Positions 35,885 through 45,490 of a stretch of DNA of 64,000 bases are shown piece by piece. Source of the stretch: CAZUXY01 sp964624235 (GTDB lineage: Bacteria; Spirochaetota; UBA4802; UBA5368). Both the position numbers and the translations under genes were made by a program. The stretch spans positions 1 to 64,000 of the forward strand of contig CAZUXY010000016.1 of assembly GCA_964624235.1 (NCBI GenBank). Direction: 5' to 3'. The first letter of the stretch is position 1. The number at the start of each line of letters is the position of its first letter. The notes beneath the pieces are model-generated. The model was not told the origin of the DNA. It saw nothing but the letters and a program-made list of their open reading frames with translations, and did no database searches.

Positions 35885-36820
35885 ATGAAGGACAGGAAAG
35901 GAGTAATTGTTAAAGTATTCGGTCTTTATTCTACAGTCCTTTATGAGGGTGAAAGGATAAACTGTGTTCTGCGCGGTAAAATGCGCATGAATAAAAATAC
36001 AGAAAGATACAGCAACCCTCTGGCAGTGGGGGACAGGGTCCTGTTTTCCTTGCAGAATGACGGTTGCGGAGTCATCAGTAAAGTCATGGAAAGGGAAAAC
36101 ATTTTTTCGAGGAAGGAAAAAGGGAAGAACAAGAAAGAAGATGTTATTGCCGCCAACCTGGACCAGATTATAGTCATAATGTCGTTCAAAAAACCAAAAC
36201 TCAATCTCCGTTTCATGGATCGAATTTACGTTCGCGGTGCCAGCGGAGGCATACCGGTGCATCTGTGCATCAACAAGGTCGACCTTGCCCAAAAGGATAT
36301 GATTACCGATGTGAAGGAATACTATAAGGACACAGACGTGGAACTGTCCATAGTAAGCGCTCATACAGGGTATGGAATGGATGATTTCCGCGCACTCATA
36401 CATGGACATGTTTCGCTGCTGGTCGGCAATTCGGGCGTCGGTAAAACCAGTCTCCTGAAGTATCTTTACCCTGATCTGGATCTGCGCATAAGGGATGTTT
36501 CTGAAAGTACGGGTAAGGGGAGGCACACCACGACGAATGTGGAAATGGTCTATTATGCCGACGGTACCTCGATTATCGATACGCCGGGGCTCAGGGAATT
36601 CGGACTGATGGACATCGATCCTAACCTTATGGGGAACCTTTACTATGAATACGGCAGGCTGGGTGAAAAATGTTCTTTCAGTCCCTGCACGCACGATCAC
36701 GAACCCGGCTGCGAAATCAAGAAGAGGGTTGAAAAAGGAAGAATGAACAGTGACCGCTATATCTCATACCTGAATATCCTATATTCGCTGAAAGAGTCCC
36801 ATAACCGGAAATATAAATGA
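35885..36820 (+). CDS. rsgA: Ribosome small-subunit GTPase RsgA
   Basis: A 311-residue circularly permuted GTPase that aids late 30S maturation. An N-terminal OB domain (about 1-90) precedes the G motifs in permuted order: NKVD (G4) before GNSGVGKTS (G1) and DTPGLREF (G3). The zinc finger is CSFSPCTHDHEPGC. No strong ribosome-binding site is seen at the ATG. It overlaps the ABC ATPase gene by four bases (ATGA). Confidence 0.95.
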   Translation: MKDRKGVIVKVFGLYSTVLYEGERINCVLRGKMRMNKNTERYSNPLAVGDRVLFSLQNDGCGVISKVMERENIFSRKEKGKNKKEDVIAANLDQIIVIMSFKKPKLNLRFMDRIYVRGASGGIPVHLCINKVDLAQKDMITDVKEYYKDTDVELSIVSAHTGYGMDDFRALIHGHVSLLVGNSGVGKTSLLKYLYPDLDLRIRDVSESTGKGRHTTTNVEMVYYADGTSIIDTPGLREFGLMDIDPNLMGNLYYEYGRLGEKCSFSPCTHDHEPGCEIKKRVEKGRMNSDRYISYLNILYSLKESHNRKYK

Positions 36821-37575
36821 TACAAGTCAGGGATCTGAGTATCGTTTTTAACGGGAAGACCGTTCTCGACCATGTGAACCTTGAAGTAAGCGAGGGGGAA
36901 AGAATGGTGCTTCTGGGGAAAAACGGTTCCGGCAAGTCGGTATTACTTAAGGCCGTTGCCGGTCTGATCAGGGACTATGAAGGAGAAATACACGTCAACG
37001 GGATGGACATGCGGCATTATCACGACGCGTATTCGGACGATGCAAAAGGGGAAAGGCCCTTTACCGTCTCTTATGTATTTCAGAAAGGGGGTCTTTTCGA
37101 TTCGATGAATGTTTTCGACAATGTCGCTTTCGGGCTGCGACGGCTGGGGACGGGCTTCGGTGACATCGAGGCCTTGGTCGTTGATTCGCTCAGGAGAGTG
37201 GGATTGTCAGGTAACGAGGGCAAATTACCCTCGGAGCTGAGCGGAGGTATGCAAAAAAGGGTGGGGCTGGCAAGGGCGATATGTATGAATCCCGACGTAA
37301 TCCTTTACGATGATCCCACCGCCGGCCTTGATCCAATTCTTTCAGATTCAATCGCCGATCTTATTATTGAAATAGCGGGTACATATAAAACGACGTCCAT
37401 AATAGTTACCCATGATGTAAAGGTTGCTCGTAAAATAGCAATGAAGGTTGCGCTCCTGTACAACGCTTCAATAATCCTGGCAGACCAGGCGGATTCGTTT
37501 TTCAGCATGAATAATCCCTATGCACTGCAGTTTATCGAGGGAAACATCGAGGGTCCCATCGATAGTATCAAGTAA
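36817..37575 (+). CDS. MlaF-type ABC transporter ATPase
   Basis: A 252-residue ABC ATPase. Walker A is GKNGSGKSV, the signature LSGGMQKRVGLARA, Walker B VILYDDPTAGLDP, with a switch His in VTHD. GGMQKRV and DPTAGLDP are typical of the MlaF/Mkl group that drives phospholipid transport between the membranes of diderms. The permease (MlaE) and MCE protein are not adjacent, so it may work with partners encoded elsewhere. It is cotranscribed with rsgA. Confidence 0.85.
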   Translation: MIQVRDLSIVFNGKTVLDHVNLEVSEGERMVLLGKNGSGKSVLLKAVAGLIRDYEGEIHVNGMDMRHYHDAYSDDAKGERPFTVSYVFQKGGLFDSMNVFDNVAFGLRRLGTGFGDIEALVVDSLRRVGLSGNEGKLPSELSGGMQKRVGLARAICMNPDVILYDDPTAGLDPILSDSIADLIIEIAGTYKTTSIIVTHDVKVARKIAMKVALLYNASIILADQADSFFSMNNPYALQFIEGNIEGPIDSIK

Positions 37576-37705
37576 TAATCTCCCCTGCCGGTTTGTGATG
37601 TGTGTTGGTGGTCGACCGGTGGACCGCAGGCGTTTATGATTGACAATATTTCTATGCTGGTTTAGTTTTATTATGATTTAAACTTTTTGTTCAGGACAAG
37701 AAATA

Positions 37706-38743
37706 ATGAAAACCCGAAACAAGGAAAAAGCTGACCTCAAGTGGAGTGAACTGCCGTTCGGATATGTCAAAACTGATTTTAATATCCGTTATTTCTTTAA
37801 AAACGGTAAATGGTCGGATGGGGAACTGGTGTCCGATGAAAACATATCACTCCACATGGCGGCCCCCTGTCTGCATTACGGACAGGAGGCATTTGAGGGA
37901 CTGAAGATCTTTGAAACCGTAGACGGCAGAATTGTTTCGTTCCGAACTGAAGAGAATGCGAAGAGGCTGCAGCGCAGCTGCGAAAGGATATTTACCCCGA
38001 TCGTGCCGGTAGAGGTATTCAGGGAAGCGGTACACAAGGTGGTAAAAGCCAATATTCGATTTGTACCCCCCTCTGAATCGGGAGCGAGTCTATACGTAAG
38101 GCCCCTGATCCTGGGAGTTGGGCCCAGAGTGGGTCTTGGTCCGGCGGATGAATATATCTTTCTTGTTTTCGCGTCACCGGTCGGCCCTTATTATAAAGGC
38201 GGTTTCAAGGCGGTTAAGGCGCTGGTAGTGGAAGAATATGATCGTGCGGCCCCCAAAGGTGTGGGTGATTGCAAGGTGGGGGGTAATTATGCGGCCGGAC
38301 TTCGAGGAGAGATTTTCGGTAAGAAAGAAGGATATCCCATCGTACTCTATCTGGACCCGAAAGAAAAGAAATTCATAGATGAGTTCAGTACATCCAATTT
38401 TGTAGCCATCGCCGGCAACAAGTATATTACCCCCTATTCGGAATCCATACTTCCGAGTGTAACCAACAAGAGTCTCGCACAGCTGGCTGAAGATATGGGA
38501 ATGACCGTGGAACGTCGACCAGTCTCTATCGACGAAATAGAAGGCTTTGATGAAATCGGCGCTGTCGGGACCGCTGCCGTAATAACGCCCGTAAATCTGA
38601 TTCATTACAGAGGAAAGGATTACCTTTTCGGGAAAGGCGAGGATGCGGGTCCGGTTATAACAAAACTTTATGACCGGTTGAGCAGGATCCGTACCGGTGA
38701 AATTGAGGATAAATTCGGATGGCTTGACGAAATCGCGATATAA
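37706..38743 (+). CDS. ilvE: Branched-chain amino acid aminotransferase
   Basis: A 345-residue fold-type IV PLP aminotransferase that makes leucine, isoleucine and valine from their keto acids. The PLP lysine is in GDCKVGGNYAAGL. LHYGQEAFEGLKIF near the N-terminus and the FDEIGAVGTAAVITP phosphate-binding region match the longer IlvE group. AGGA precedes the ATG. A TTGACA lies at about 37641, but no convincing -10 is spaced from it. Confidence 0.94.
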   Translation: MKTRNKEKADLKWSELPFGYVKTDFNIRYFFKNGKWSDGELVSDENISLHMAAPCLHYGQEAFEGLKIFETVDGRIVSFRTEENAKRLQRSCERIFTPIVPVEVFREAVHKVVKANIRFVPPSESGASLYVRPLILGVGPRVGLGPADEYIFLVFASPVGPYYKGGFKAVKALVVEEYDRAAPKGVGDCKVGGNYAAGLRGEIFGKKEGYPIVLYLDPKEKKFIDEFSTSNFVAIAGNKYITPYSESILPSVTNKSLAQLAEDMGMTVERRPVSIDEIEGFDEIGAVGTAAVITPVNLIHYRGKDYLFGKGEDAGPVITKLYDRLSRIRTGEIEDKFGWLDEIAI

Positions 38744-38827
38744 TATCCGCTATACGGTCCAGGGATTTCGTTCGAATTCGGCCGGAAAGCGGTCGCTTCA
38801 AAAAATAAGAGATTCAAGGAGCGGTAT

Positions 38828-39799
38828 ATGGTTTCCTATAAAGAACTGGGGCTGGTAAATACCCGTGAAATGTTCAGTGAGGCCATGAAAGGCGGTTATG
38901 CAATCCCGGCGTATAATTTCAACAATATGGAACAGCTGCAGGCGATTATCATGGCCTGTGCAGAAACAAAATCGCCGGTGATATTACAGGTATCCAAGGG
39001 CGCCCGTCAGTATGCGAACGAAACCCTGTTGCGGTTTATGGCCATGGGTGCGGTGAAAATGGCTGAAGAAGCGGGAGCCCCCATCCCGATAGCGCTGCAC
39101 CTGGACCATGGCGATACCTTTGAACTCTGCAAGTCCTGTGTGGAGTATGGATTCTCCTCGGTAATGATTGACGGTTCCCACCTGCCTTTTGAAGAAAACA
39201 TAAAAATTACCCGCCAGGTGGTCGAATACGCACACCAGTATGATGTAACCGTAGAGGGCGAGATAGGGGTTCTGGCAGGAATTGAAGACGAGGTATCCGC
39301 GGAAAAATCGCATTACACAAGGCCCGAAGAGGCGGTTAATTTCGTCGCAAAAACAGGTGTGGATTCTCTGGCTATTTCCATCGGGACCTCTCATGGTGCG
39401 TACAAATTCAAACCAGGGGAAAGACCGCCGGAATTACGGTTCGATATTCTCGAGGAAATCGAAAAAAGAATTCCCGGATTCCCCATAGTGCTGCACGGCG
39501 CCTCTTCCGTGGTCCCCGAATATGTAGACCTTATAAACAAGTACGGTGGAACGATTAAAGACGCCATGGGTGTACCTGAAGACCAGTTGAGAAGAGCTGC
39601 CGGTTCGGCCGTGTGCAAAATAAACATCGATTCAGACGGCCGCCTCGCCATAACGGCAAAAATCAGGGAAGCACTCAACAAAGATACATCGAATTTCGAT
39701 CCAAGGAAATATCTCGCTCCGGCCCGTGAAGAACTTATTAGAATGATCAAACATAAGAATACGCATGTTCTAGGCAGCAGCGGGAAAGCTAAATGTTGA
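38828..39799 (+). CDS. fba: Class II fructose-bisphosphate aldolase
   Basis: A 323-residue zinc-dependent aldolase that cleaves fructose 1,6-bisphosphate. Zinc-binding and catalytic elements are seen: LHLDHGDTFELC, MIDGSHLPFEENI, VEGEIGVLAG, GTSHGAYKF and LHGASSV. The ATG follows AAGGAGCGG. The histidine kinase gene downstream overlaps it by seven bases, an uncommon pairing of a glycolytic and a signalling gene. Confidence 0.94.
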   Translation: MVSYKELGLVNTREMFSEAMKGGYAIPAYNFNNMEQLQAIIMACAETKSPVILQVSKGARQYANETLLRFMAMGAVKMAEEAGAPIPIALHLDHGDTFELCKSCVEYGFSSVMIDGSHLPFEENIKITRQVVEYAHQYDVTVEGEIGVLAGIEDEVSAEKSHYTRPEEAVNFVAKTGVDSLAISIGTSHGAYKFKPGERPPELRFDILEEIEKRIPGFPIVLHGASSVVPEYVDLINKYGGTIKDAMGVPEDQLRRAAGSAVCKINIDSDGRLAITAKIREALNKDTSNFDPRKYLAPAREELIRMIKHKNTHVLGSSGKAKC

Positions 39800-41433
39800 G
39801 TAAAAGCCAGTTCGACCTCATATTATCACTGCTTAACAGTATCATTAATACCTCCGATCTGGATAGTTATTTAAAAGACGCCGTTGATCTTTTAAATACG
39901 GAGTTCAAGCCCCGTTCGATCGCGGTCTATATGCCTATTGAGTCAGAGGATAAACTGGTTCTCATTAAGAAACTGGGAGAAGATTTTGACCATCAGATCA
40001 ACAGCATCCCGAACTTTTCGCTCACAGTAAGGAAGGCGATCAAGAAAAAAAGCGTTCTGTTCGCTCCGGGAATTATCGATGAAAGCGATCCCCACAGCGG
40101 ATTCATAATCATCCTGATGCCGTTGATCGGCGGGGACAGGCACGCCGGTCTGATTGGTATGGTCTTTGCCGACGCGGAAACGGTAAAACACAGGGCAAAT
40201 ATTAATTATTACCAGTTTTTAAGCCGTGTCATAGGTTTCGGCGGGTTATTGAAGAAGAATTTTGCGGAACATCAGAGACGTGAAGATAATACTCATAACG
40301 AAAACTATTCCGATAAAATCAAAAGCATGGGAGTTCTTTCATCGGGAGTTTCACATGAATTCAATAATATATTCGCGGTAATAAAAGGGTACGCCGAACT
40401 GATATTCATGAATACCGACATGTCGCCGGATATTCAGAATGCGGCAAAGAAGATAGACGAACAGACGGAACGCGCCGAAAAGCTTATAGACAGCCTGCAG
40501 GTTTTTTACAGTGAAAGAAATGTCAAACTCTCTTATCATGCTCTTAATGATATCGTTACGGACGTTGTTTCAATTCATGAAACCGCGATAAAAAACGGCA
40601 ATATAAACCTCCGACTCGTTCTGGGCAGTAATCCACGTGTGCTTGTCGACCGTGAGAGGATCAGGGAAGCTGTTTTCAATCTTTTTCAGAACTCGATTCA
40701 CTCCATCGATCCGCAGATCGGAGGCGAGATGGTGGTTTCCACAAGATCACTTGATTCGGAGGTGGTTCTGAGTATCAGGGATGACGGACGCACTATGACT
40801 CGTGAGATAGCCGATACGGTGATACATCCTTTTTCAGAAACGACCGGCAGGCTGAGAGAATATTCCGACGAAGAGAGCCGGGGCGTTGTATTGCGCCTGG
40901 CAATTGCCCACGGTATAATGAGTAATCACGGCGGGAAGATGGAGATAGACTGCGGAAAGGGACCCGGCAAGGAGATACGTCTCTTCTTCAACAGGATTGA
41001 ACCCGGAGCGGACAGGGAAACACGATACGACGCCGGCGACGTACTGTTTATCGGTGATACGAAGATACTCATAGTAGATGATGAAGAACCCATAAGAGAA
41101 ATTCTTACGAGAGCCTTTGATTATATGGGGTACCAGGTGGTGGCTGTCGCCAATGGAGAAGACGCGGTTGAGATCTGCAGTTTTGAGGATATTGACATAG
41201 TCTTTCTTGACTACCTGATGCCGGGGCCGAAAGGCGACATGGTTTTTGATTCAATCAAGAGGGTCTGTCCGGGAACGGACATCATAATAATAACCGGTGT
41301 CGAGGACATACCCAATATTGGAAAGCTACTCAACGGCGGGCTGGTCAGTATATTGAAGAAACCATTTAAAATAGAAAAGATCATCAGGCTAACCAATGAT
41401 CTGATCTATAAACGGATCAACCAGAAGAGGTAA
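39793..41433 (+). CDS. Hybrid histidine kinase with C-terminal receiver
   Basis: A 546-residue soluble protein. A GAF-like sensor (about 10-155) precedes a HisKA dimerisation domain with the phospho-acceptor in SHEFNN (H188), a HATPase domain (about 275-400; N box near FQNSIHS) and a C-terminal receiver (about 420-540) with its phospho-acceptor D473 in FLDYLMPG and the conserved lysine in LKKPF. No membrane segment is seen, so it senses a cytoplasmic signal. The G1 box is weak (DDGRTM). It is translated from within fba, so the two are coupled. Confidence 0.88.
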   Translation: MLSKSQFDLILSLLNSIINTSDLDSYLKDAVDLLNTEFKPRSIAVYMPIESEDKLVLIKKLGEDFDHQINSIPNFSLTVRKAIKKKSVLFAPGIIDESDPHSGFIIILMPLIGGDRHAGLIGMVFADAETVKHRANINYYQFLSRVIGFGGLLKKNFAEHQRREDNTHNENYSDKIKSMGVLSSGVSHEFNNIFAVIKGYAELIFMNTDMSPDIQNAAKKIDEQTERAEKLIDSLQVFYSERNVKLSYHALNDIVTDVVSIHETAIKNGNINLRLVLGSNPRVLVDRERIREAVFNLFQNSIHSIDPQIGGEMVVSTRSLDSEVVLSIRDDGRTMTREIADTVIHPFSETTGRLREYSDEESRGVVLRLAIAHGIMSNHGGKMEIDCGKGPGKEIRLFFNRIEPGADRETRYDAGDVLFIGDTKILIVDDEEPIREILTRAFDYMGYQVVAVANGEDAVEICSFEDIDIVFLDYLMPGPKGDMVFDSIKRVCPGTDIIIITGVEDIPNIGKLLNGGLVSILKKPFKIEKIIRLTNDLIYKRINQKR

Positions 41434-41437
41434 TAAA

Positions 41438-41635
41438 TCACTCGGATTTAACGACCCGTTCGGCCTGCATCGCAAGATATTTAACAAGTGTCTTCTCGGG
41501 CAAAAACCCCAGATTGACCAGTATAATTCCTATGAGCCCACCTTCCTTTTTCTGGACTTCGAGTGCGCTGTCCAGTTGGTCCTGGGACACTTCTCCGCTT
41601 TCCAGCAGCATTTCTCCAAGTAGGGGTTTTGCCAT
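41438..41635 (-). CDS. Stand-alone MshEN-like protein
   Basis: A 65-residue protein consisting of almost nothing but the type II secretion/pilus N-domain (MshEN/GSPII_E_N). The doubled motif is clear: LGEMLLESGEVSQDQLDSA, then IGIILVNLGFLPEKTLVKYL. In MshEN domains two such motifs bind c-di-GMP. Here the first arginine of RLGxxL is Leu (PLLGEM), so binding is uncertain. It is convergent with the hybrid kinase gene, four bases away. Stand-alone versions are rare compared with the ATPase-fused form. Confidence 0.75.
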   Translation of the reverse strand: MAKPLLGEMLLESGEVSQDQLDSALEVQKKEGGLIGIILVNLGFLPEKTLVKYLAMQAERVVKSE

Positions 41636-41850
41636 TATAGTTTCCTCCTGAGAGACATAGTGGATTATATACGATAAAACTATTCCTCTGAAAATAATAT
41701 AAAGGAACCTGAAAATATTAAAATTAAGATGTTTCCATGTTGTATTTCGGAAAACTCTAAATTCTCGAGATGCCCGTAATTATTACAATATTCCGGGGAG
41801 CATATTTTAATCGGCACTAATCAGATAATATTATACTACGCTGTACTTAT

Positions 41851-43335
41851 TTAAAGCAACATTTTTATTGCGTCTCTCCAGAGTTTTTTCTCGCGAGTTC
41901 TGACATCTGCCGGCATTGTCGGGGTATAGCTTACGGCGATTTTATTGTTTTTAGCGATCTCATCTATCGATGAATACAGTCCTCGCGTGAGACCGGCAAG
42001 ATATGCCGACCCCAGGGCTGTTGATTCGGTGATCTCGGGAAGCAGAACGGGAATACCCAGTATATCGGACTGGAACTGCATCAGATAAGCCCCCTTCGTT
42101 GCGCCGCCGTCAACCCTGAGTTCGTGTATTTTGTTACCGGAATCCTGTTCCATGGCCTCTATCACGTCCATTGATTGAAAAGCAATGGATTTCAGCGCCG
42201 CCCGGACGATCTGTTCCCTGGTCGTATCCCTGGTCAGACCGAAGATCGCCCCTCTGACATCCATGCGCCAGTAGGGGGCGCCAAGACCCACAAACGCAGG
42301 TACCACAACGACTTCGTCATTTTTATCGAGTGAAACGGCTATTTTATCTGATTCCGTGCTGTTCGCAAAAAATTTCATATAATCCCTAAGCCACTGGACT
42401 ACGGCACCCCCGACGAAAACCGATCCTTCATAGGCATATACCGGTTTCCCGTTTTTGTCACAGGCTATCGTGGTCAAAAGACCGTTTTTTGACAGCGCGA
42501 AGCGATTACCTGTATTGAAGAGGATAAAGCATCCGGTACCGTAGGTATTTTTGGAAGTGCCTTCGAAAACGCAGTTCTGTCCCACCATCGCGGCCTGCTG
42601 GTCGCCCGCGACCCCCCCGATGGGGATCCCGTCAGGCAGGCAGGAGAGGCCGACGGTTTTACCGAAATCGGAGGCCGATTCCTGAACCCCGGGCAGGATA
42701 TTCAAAGGTATGTTCAGGATTTCCAGAAGTTCGGAATCCCATTTTTTCTCCCGTATATTGAAGATAAGGGTACGTGATGCATTAGTGAAATCGGTCACAT
42801 GCGATTTGCCGGCGGTCATTTTCCATATCATCCAGGTATCTATGGTTCCGGCCCTCAATTTGTCGGCGGCGGCCAGTTCGCGGGCCTCCTCGACATTGTC
42901 CAGCAGCCATTGTAATTTGGTTCCCGAGAAATAGGCGTCGATAACCAGGCCTGTCTTATTTCTGAACAACTCCTCCTTGCCCTGTTCTTTTAAACCGTTG
43001 CACAGATCGGCTGTCCTTCGGCATTGCCATACGATCGCGTTATGGACAGGTTTACCCGTCTCCCTGTTCCAGAGGACCACCGTTTCACGCTGATTGGTTA
43101 TTCCTATGCAGAGCGTATCATCCGGACGGAGATTTCCCGATCGTATTGCCTCGGTGATCAGGGCACAGGTGGAAGAATATATTTCTTCGGCGTTATGCTC
43201 AACCCACCCCGGTCTGGGGAAATACTGGGTGAATTCGCGATAAGCGCTTGAAAGAGGAGTTCCTTTTTCATCAAAGCAGAACACACGGTTTCCGGTGGTC
43301 CCGAGATCGAGCGATAATATGAATTTTTTTCCCAT
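41851..43335 (-). CDS. glpK: Glycerol kinase
   Basis: A 494-residue FGGY-family kinase that phosphorylates glycerol to glycerol-3-phosphate. Seen: the phosphate-1 loop LDLGTTGNRVFCFD, the substrate region QCRRTAD, TGCFILFNTG, and the adenosine loop VDGGATKGAYLMQ. ATG 43335 has a GAGGT site eight bases upstream; a longer start at 43359 lacks one. No glpF or glpD lies next to it. Confidence 0.93.
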   Translation of the reverse strand: MGKKFILSLDLGTTGNRVFCFDEKGTPLSSAYREFTQYFPRPGWVEHNAEEIYSSTCALITEAIRSGNLRPDDTLCIGITNQRETVVLWNRETGKPVHNAIVWQCRRTADLCNGLKEQGKEELFRNKTGLVIDAYFSGTKLQWLLDNVEEARELAAADKLRAGTIDTWMIWKMTAGKSHVTDFTNASRTLIFNIREKKWDSELLEILNIPLNILPGVQESASDFGKTVGLSCLPDGIPIGGVAGDQQAAMVGQNCVFEGTSKNTYGTGCFILFNTGNRFALSKNGLLTTIACDKNGKPVYAYEGSVFVGGAVVQWLRDYMKFFANSTESDKIAVSLDKNDEVVVVPAFVGLGAPYWRMDVRGAIFGLTRDTTREQIVRAALKSIAFQSMDVIEAMEQDSGNKIHELRVDGGATKGAYLMQFQSDILGIPVLLPEITESTALGSAYLAGLTRGLYSSIDEIAKNNKIAVSYTPTMPADVRTREKKLWRDAIKMLL

Positions 43336-43786
43336 GACTGAACCTCGTGGTTTTTTCATAAATATGCGGTCTGATGAAACCGCATGATTACGCCGACTGC
43401 ACTACTGTTGTTCAGGCCGGCATGGTTTGAATAAAGTCCCGGCTCACTTCAGCCAAATTACCATAATCCATTAAGAGGGAGTGTCAATTAAAAATAGAGA
43501 TTTGAATTCAGTATGCACATTGACATCAGGGTATAAGAACAGAGCTCACGACTTCAAAGCATAATGGACGGTTATATGTGAGTATATCTGAAGTAAGATG
43601 AATTCTACAGGTAATGAGGGGTGAGGTGTAAAAGTATTGGTACCTGTCTGACAGTACTTTTTTTTCCACAGGCCGCATTCGATATCAACCGAAATTGATT
43701 TTTCGACGAAAATCATGATAGGATACCGTAAGATACGCATGAAAGGCTTTTCAGCACATCGGCTGGGCCGCGGGGGTAAAACAGGA
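43336..43786. other. 451-base divergent intergenic region
   Basis: It lies between glpK (minus) and the NeuB-type gene (plus). Frames inside it show no family. The NeuB-type frame extends upstream to 43715, but family alignment and a G-rich ribosome-binding site favour 43787. No clear promoter or terminator was seen. Confidence 0.4.
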
Positions 43787-44821
43787 ATGAGCAGGATCAG
43801 GGAAATGATAAAGGATGATTTTATTTTTATCGCCGAGATCGGGATAAATCATAACGGAAGTCTTGAAAAGGCTCTGAATATGATAGAAGCCGCACATGGT
43901 TCCGGGGCCCATGCCGTTAAATTTCAAACCATGGTGCCCGAGGAGATGTACTCGAAGTACACAACCTCACTGCTTAAAGAAGGAAGCGAAAAATCCGTTG
44001 ATATGTCACAGATAAATTTTTTCAGACAATTCTCTCTGTGCCGCAATGACTATGCAGTGCTGAAAAACAGGGCGGAGAGCTGCGGTATGGTGTTTTTCTC
44101 AAGCCCTTTCGATATCCAGTCGGTTGAAATACTTGAATCTATCGGTGTAACGATGTATAAAATCGCTTCTTCCGAGGTGACCAACCACCCGTTGCTGAAA
44201 AAAATAGCAGAGACACGAAAACCGGTGATAATGTCAACAGGCATTTCCACCGGGGAAGAAATCGCAATGGCGGTAGAACTGCTGTCGGGAGGGGGAACAC
44301 CCGAAATAATCCTTCTTCATTGCGTATCGCTATATCCCCTTCCTCCAGACAAAGCCAATCTTTCACGCATATGCGCACTCGAGCGGAGATTCAAATGTGA
44401 AACAGGGTTTTCAGACCATTCAAAAGGTGCCGATGCCGCCGGGATAGCGGCCGTGCTCGGGGCGAGGGTTTTTGAGAAACATTTCATGCTGAGTGGCGAT
44501 AAAGACTGTCCCGACCGCGAGGTTTCCCTGGATCCCGGTGAATTCCGCGGATTCATTTCATCGGTAAAAAAAGCGGCATTGATATGCGGGGACGGGCACC
44601 TCGATTTCGATTTTTCGGAAAAAGAGATTGCAAATTCAGCCAGAAGAAGCCTTTTTAGCAGGAGGTTTATCCCTCGTGGGAAAAAACTGGAAGCTGACGA
44701 TATCAGCATCAAACGGCCGGGAATAGGAATCCCCGCCTATCGTATTAATGAACTGTTGGGAAGGGAGACGGTACGGGATGTTCCTGAAGACTATATCCTG
44801 AAACCGGATTATTTTCGATGA
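43787..44821 (+). CDS. NeuB-family sialic/nonulosonic acid synthase
   Basis: A 344-residue enzyme of the NeuB family, which condenses PEP with an N-acetylated hexose to form a nine-carbon acid. Seen: FIAEIGINHNGSLEKA, AVKFQTMVPE, YKIASSEVTNHPLL, STGISTGEE, GFSDHSKG, EKHFML, and a C-terminal SAF/antifreeze-like domain (about 280-344; RSLFSRRFIPRGKKL). No NeuA, NeuC or legionaminic/pseudaminic genes are nearby. The product may decorate surface glycans or flagella. Its stop overlaps the next gene by four bases (ATGA). Confidence 0.88.
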   Translation: MSRIREMIKDDFIFIAEIGINHNGSLEKALNMIEAAHGSGAHAVKFQTMVPEEMYSKYTTSLLKEGSEKSVDMSQINFFRQFSLCRNDYAVLKNRAESCGMVFFSSPFDIQSVEILESIGVTMYKIASSEVTNHPLLKKIAETRKPVIMSTGISTGEEIAMAVELLSGGGTPEIILLHCVSLYPLPPDKANLSRICALERRFKCETGFSDHSKGADAAGIAAVLGARVFEKHFMLSGDKDCPDREVSLDPGEFRGFISSVKKAALICGDGHLDFDFSEKEIANSARRSLFSRRFIPRGKKLEADDISIKRPGIGIPAYRINELLGRETVRDVPEDYILKPDYFR

Positions 44822-45381
44822 TGCGGAGAAATATTTTGATGAAGGTATTTTCGATTATTGCGATATGCGCTTCGCTGTTTATTACAGCCTGTGCGCAGGA
44901 GCAGGTAAAAAATTTCGTTTCATTATTGCCGGGTCAGAAGGCACTTCTGGAAAAAACCACGCAGGCCCTGGATTACGGATACGGCTATGATATGAACTTT
45001 GAGCTTGGTTATATATACAACCATTCTTTCTCAAAGCTTAACAGGGAACAGAAAGAGAAAGCGTTTTCTGAAATAGTGTTGAAAGCCGACAACGGGCAGT
45101 ATATTTCCTTTTATCTGATAATCTATCAGATAAAGGCGGAGATGCGGTTCAGAATGCAGAAATTCCGTGAGGATAAAAGCTGGAAGAACTACACATACCT
45201 GAAGAAATACCTGCTGCCTCCAACCGAACAGTATCTGGATATACTAGAGAAGTATCTTCTGCTTAAAGTCCCCGGAATCACAGAGAAACTGCCGGGATTG
45301 AAAAAAGAAATAGAAGATGATATTATCAACTACTATAAAAAGCTGGAATATGAAAACGAAATAAGGGAAAGTTCCACCTGA
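44818..45381 (+). CDS. Lipoprotein of unknown function
   Basis: A 187-residue lipoprotein. The signal peptide ends LFITAC with the lipidated Cys near residue 25. The mature part is mostly helical and rich in Lys, Glu and Tyr (e.g. YGYGYDMNFELGY, then LKKEIEDDIINYYKKL near the end). No family recognised. It overlaps the NeuB-type gene by four bases, so surface nonulosonic acid synthesis and this protein may be linked; that is inference. Confidence 0.7.
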   Translation: MMRRNILMKVFSIIAICASLFITACAQEQVKNFVSLLPGQKALLEKTTQALDYGYGYDMNFELGYIYNHSFSKLNREQKEKAFSEIVLKADNGQYISFYLIIYQIKAEMRFRMQKFREDKSWKNYTYLKKYLLPPTEQYLDILEKYLLLKVPGITEKLPGLKKEIEDDIINYYKKLEYENEIRESST

Positions 45382-45458
45382 GCCGTCACCGGGAAGACCC
45401 TCCTGCAGTGATTTCTGAAACATGGTGATACGAATCACACTGCGTAACTTATAAATTC

Positions 45459-45490
45459 AAAAAGAAAATCCCCATGCGCGCATGAGGATT
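45459..45490 (-). terminator. Rho-independent terminator of the CIRCE-controlled transcript
   Basis: Read on the minus strand, a 10-pair stem (45490-45481 with 45476-45467) includes one U-G pair and closes the loop CGCG. TTCTTTTT follows. Read on the plus strand the same position is a C-A mismatch and no T-run follows, so the terminator belongs to minus-strand transcription. Confidence 0.8.
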
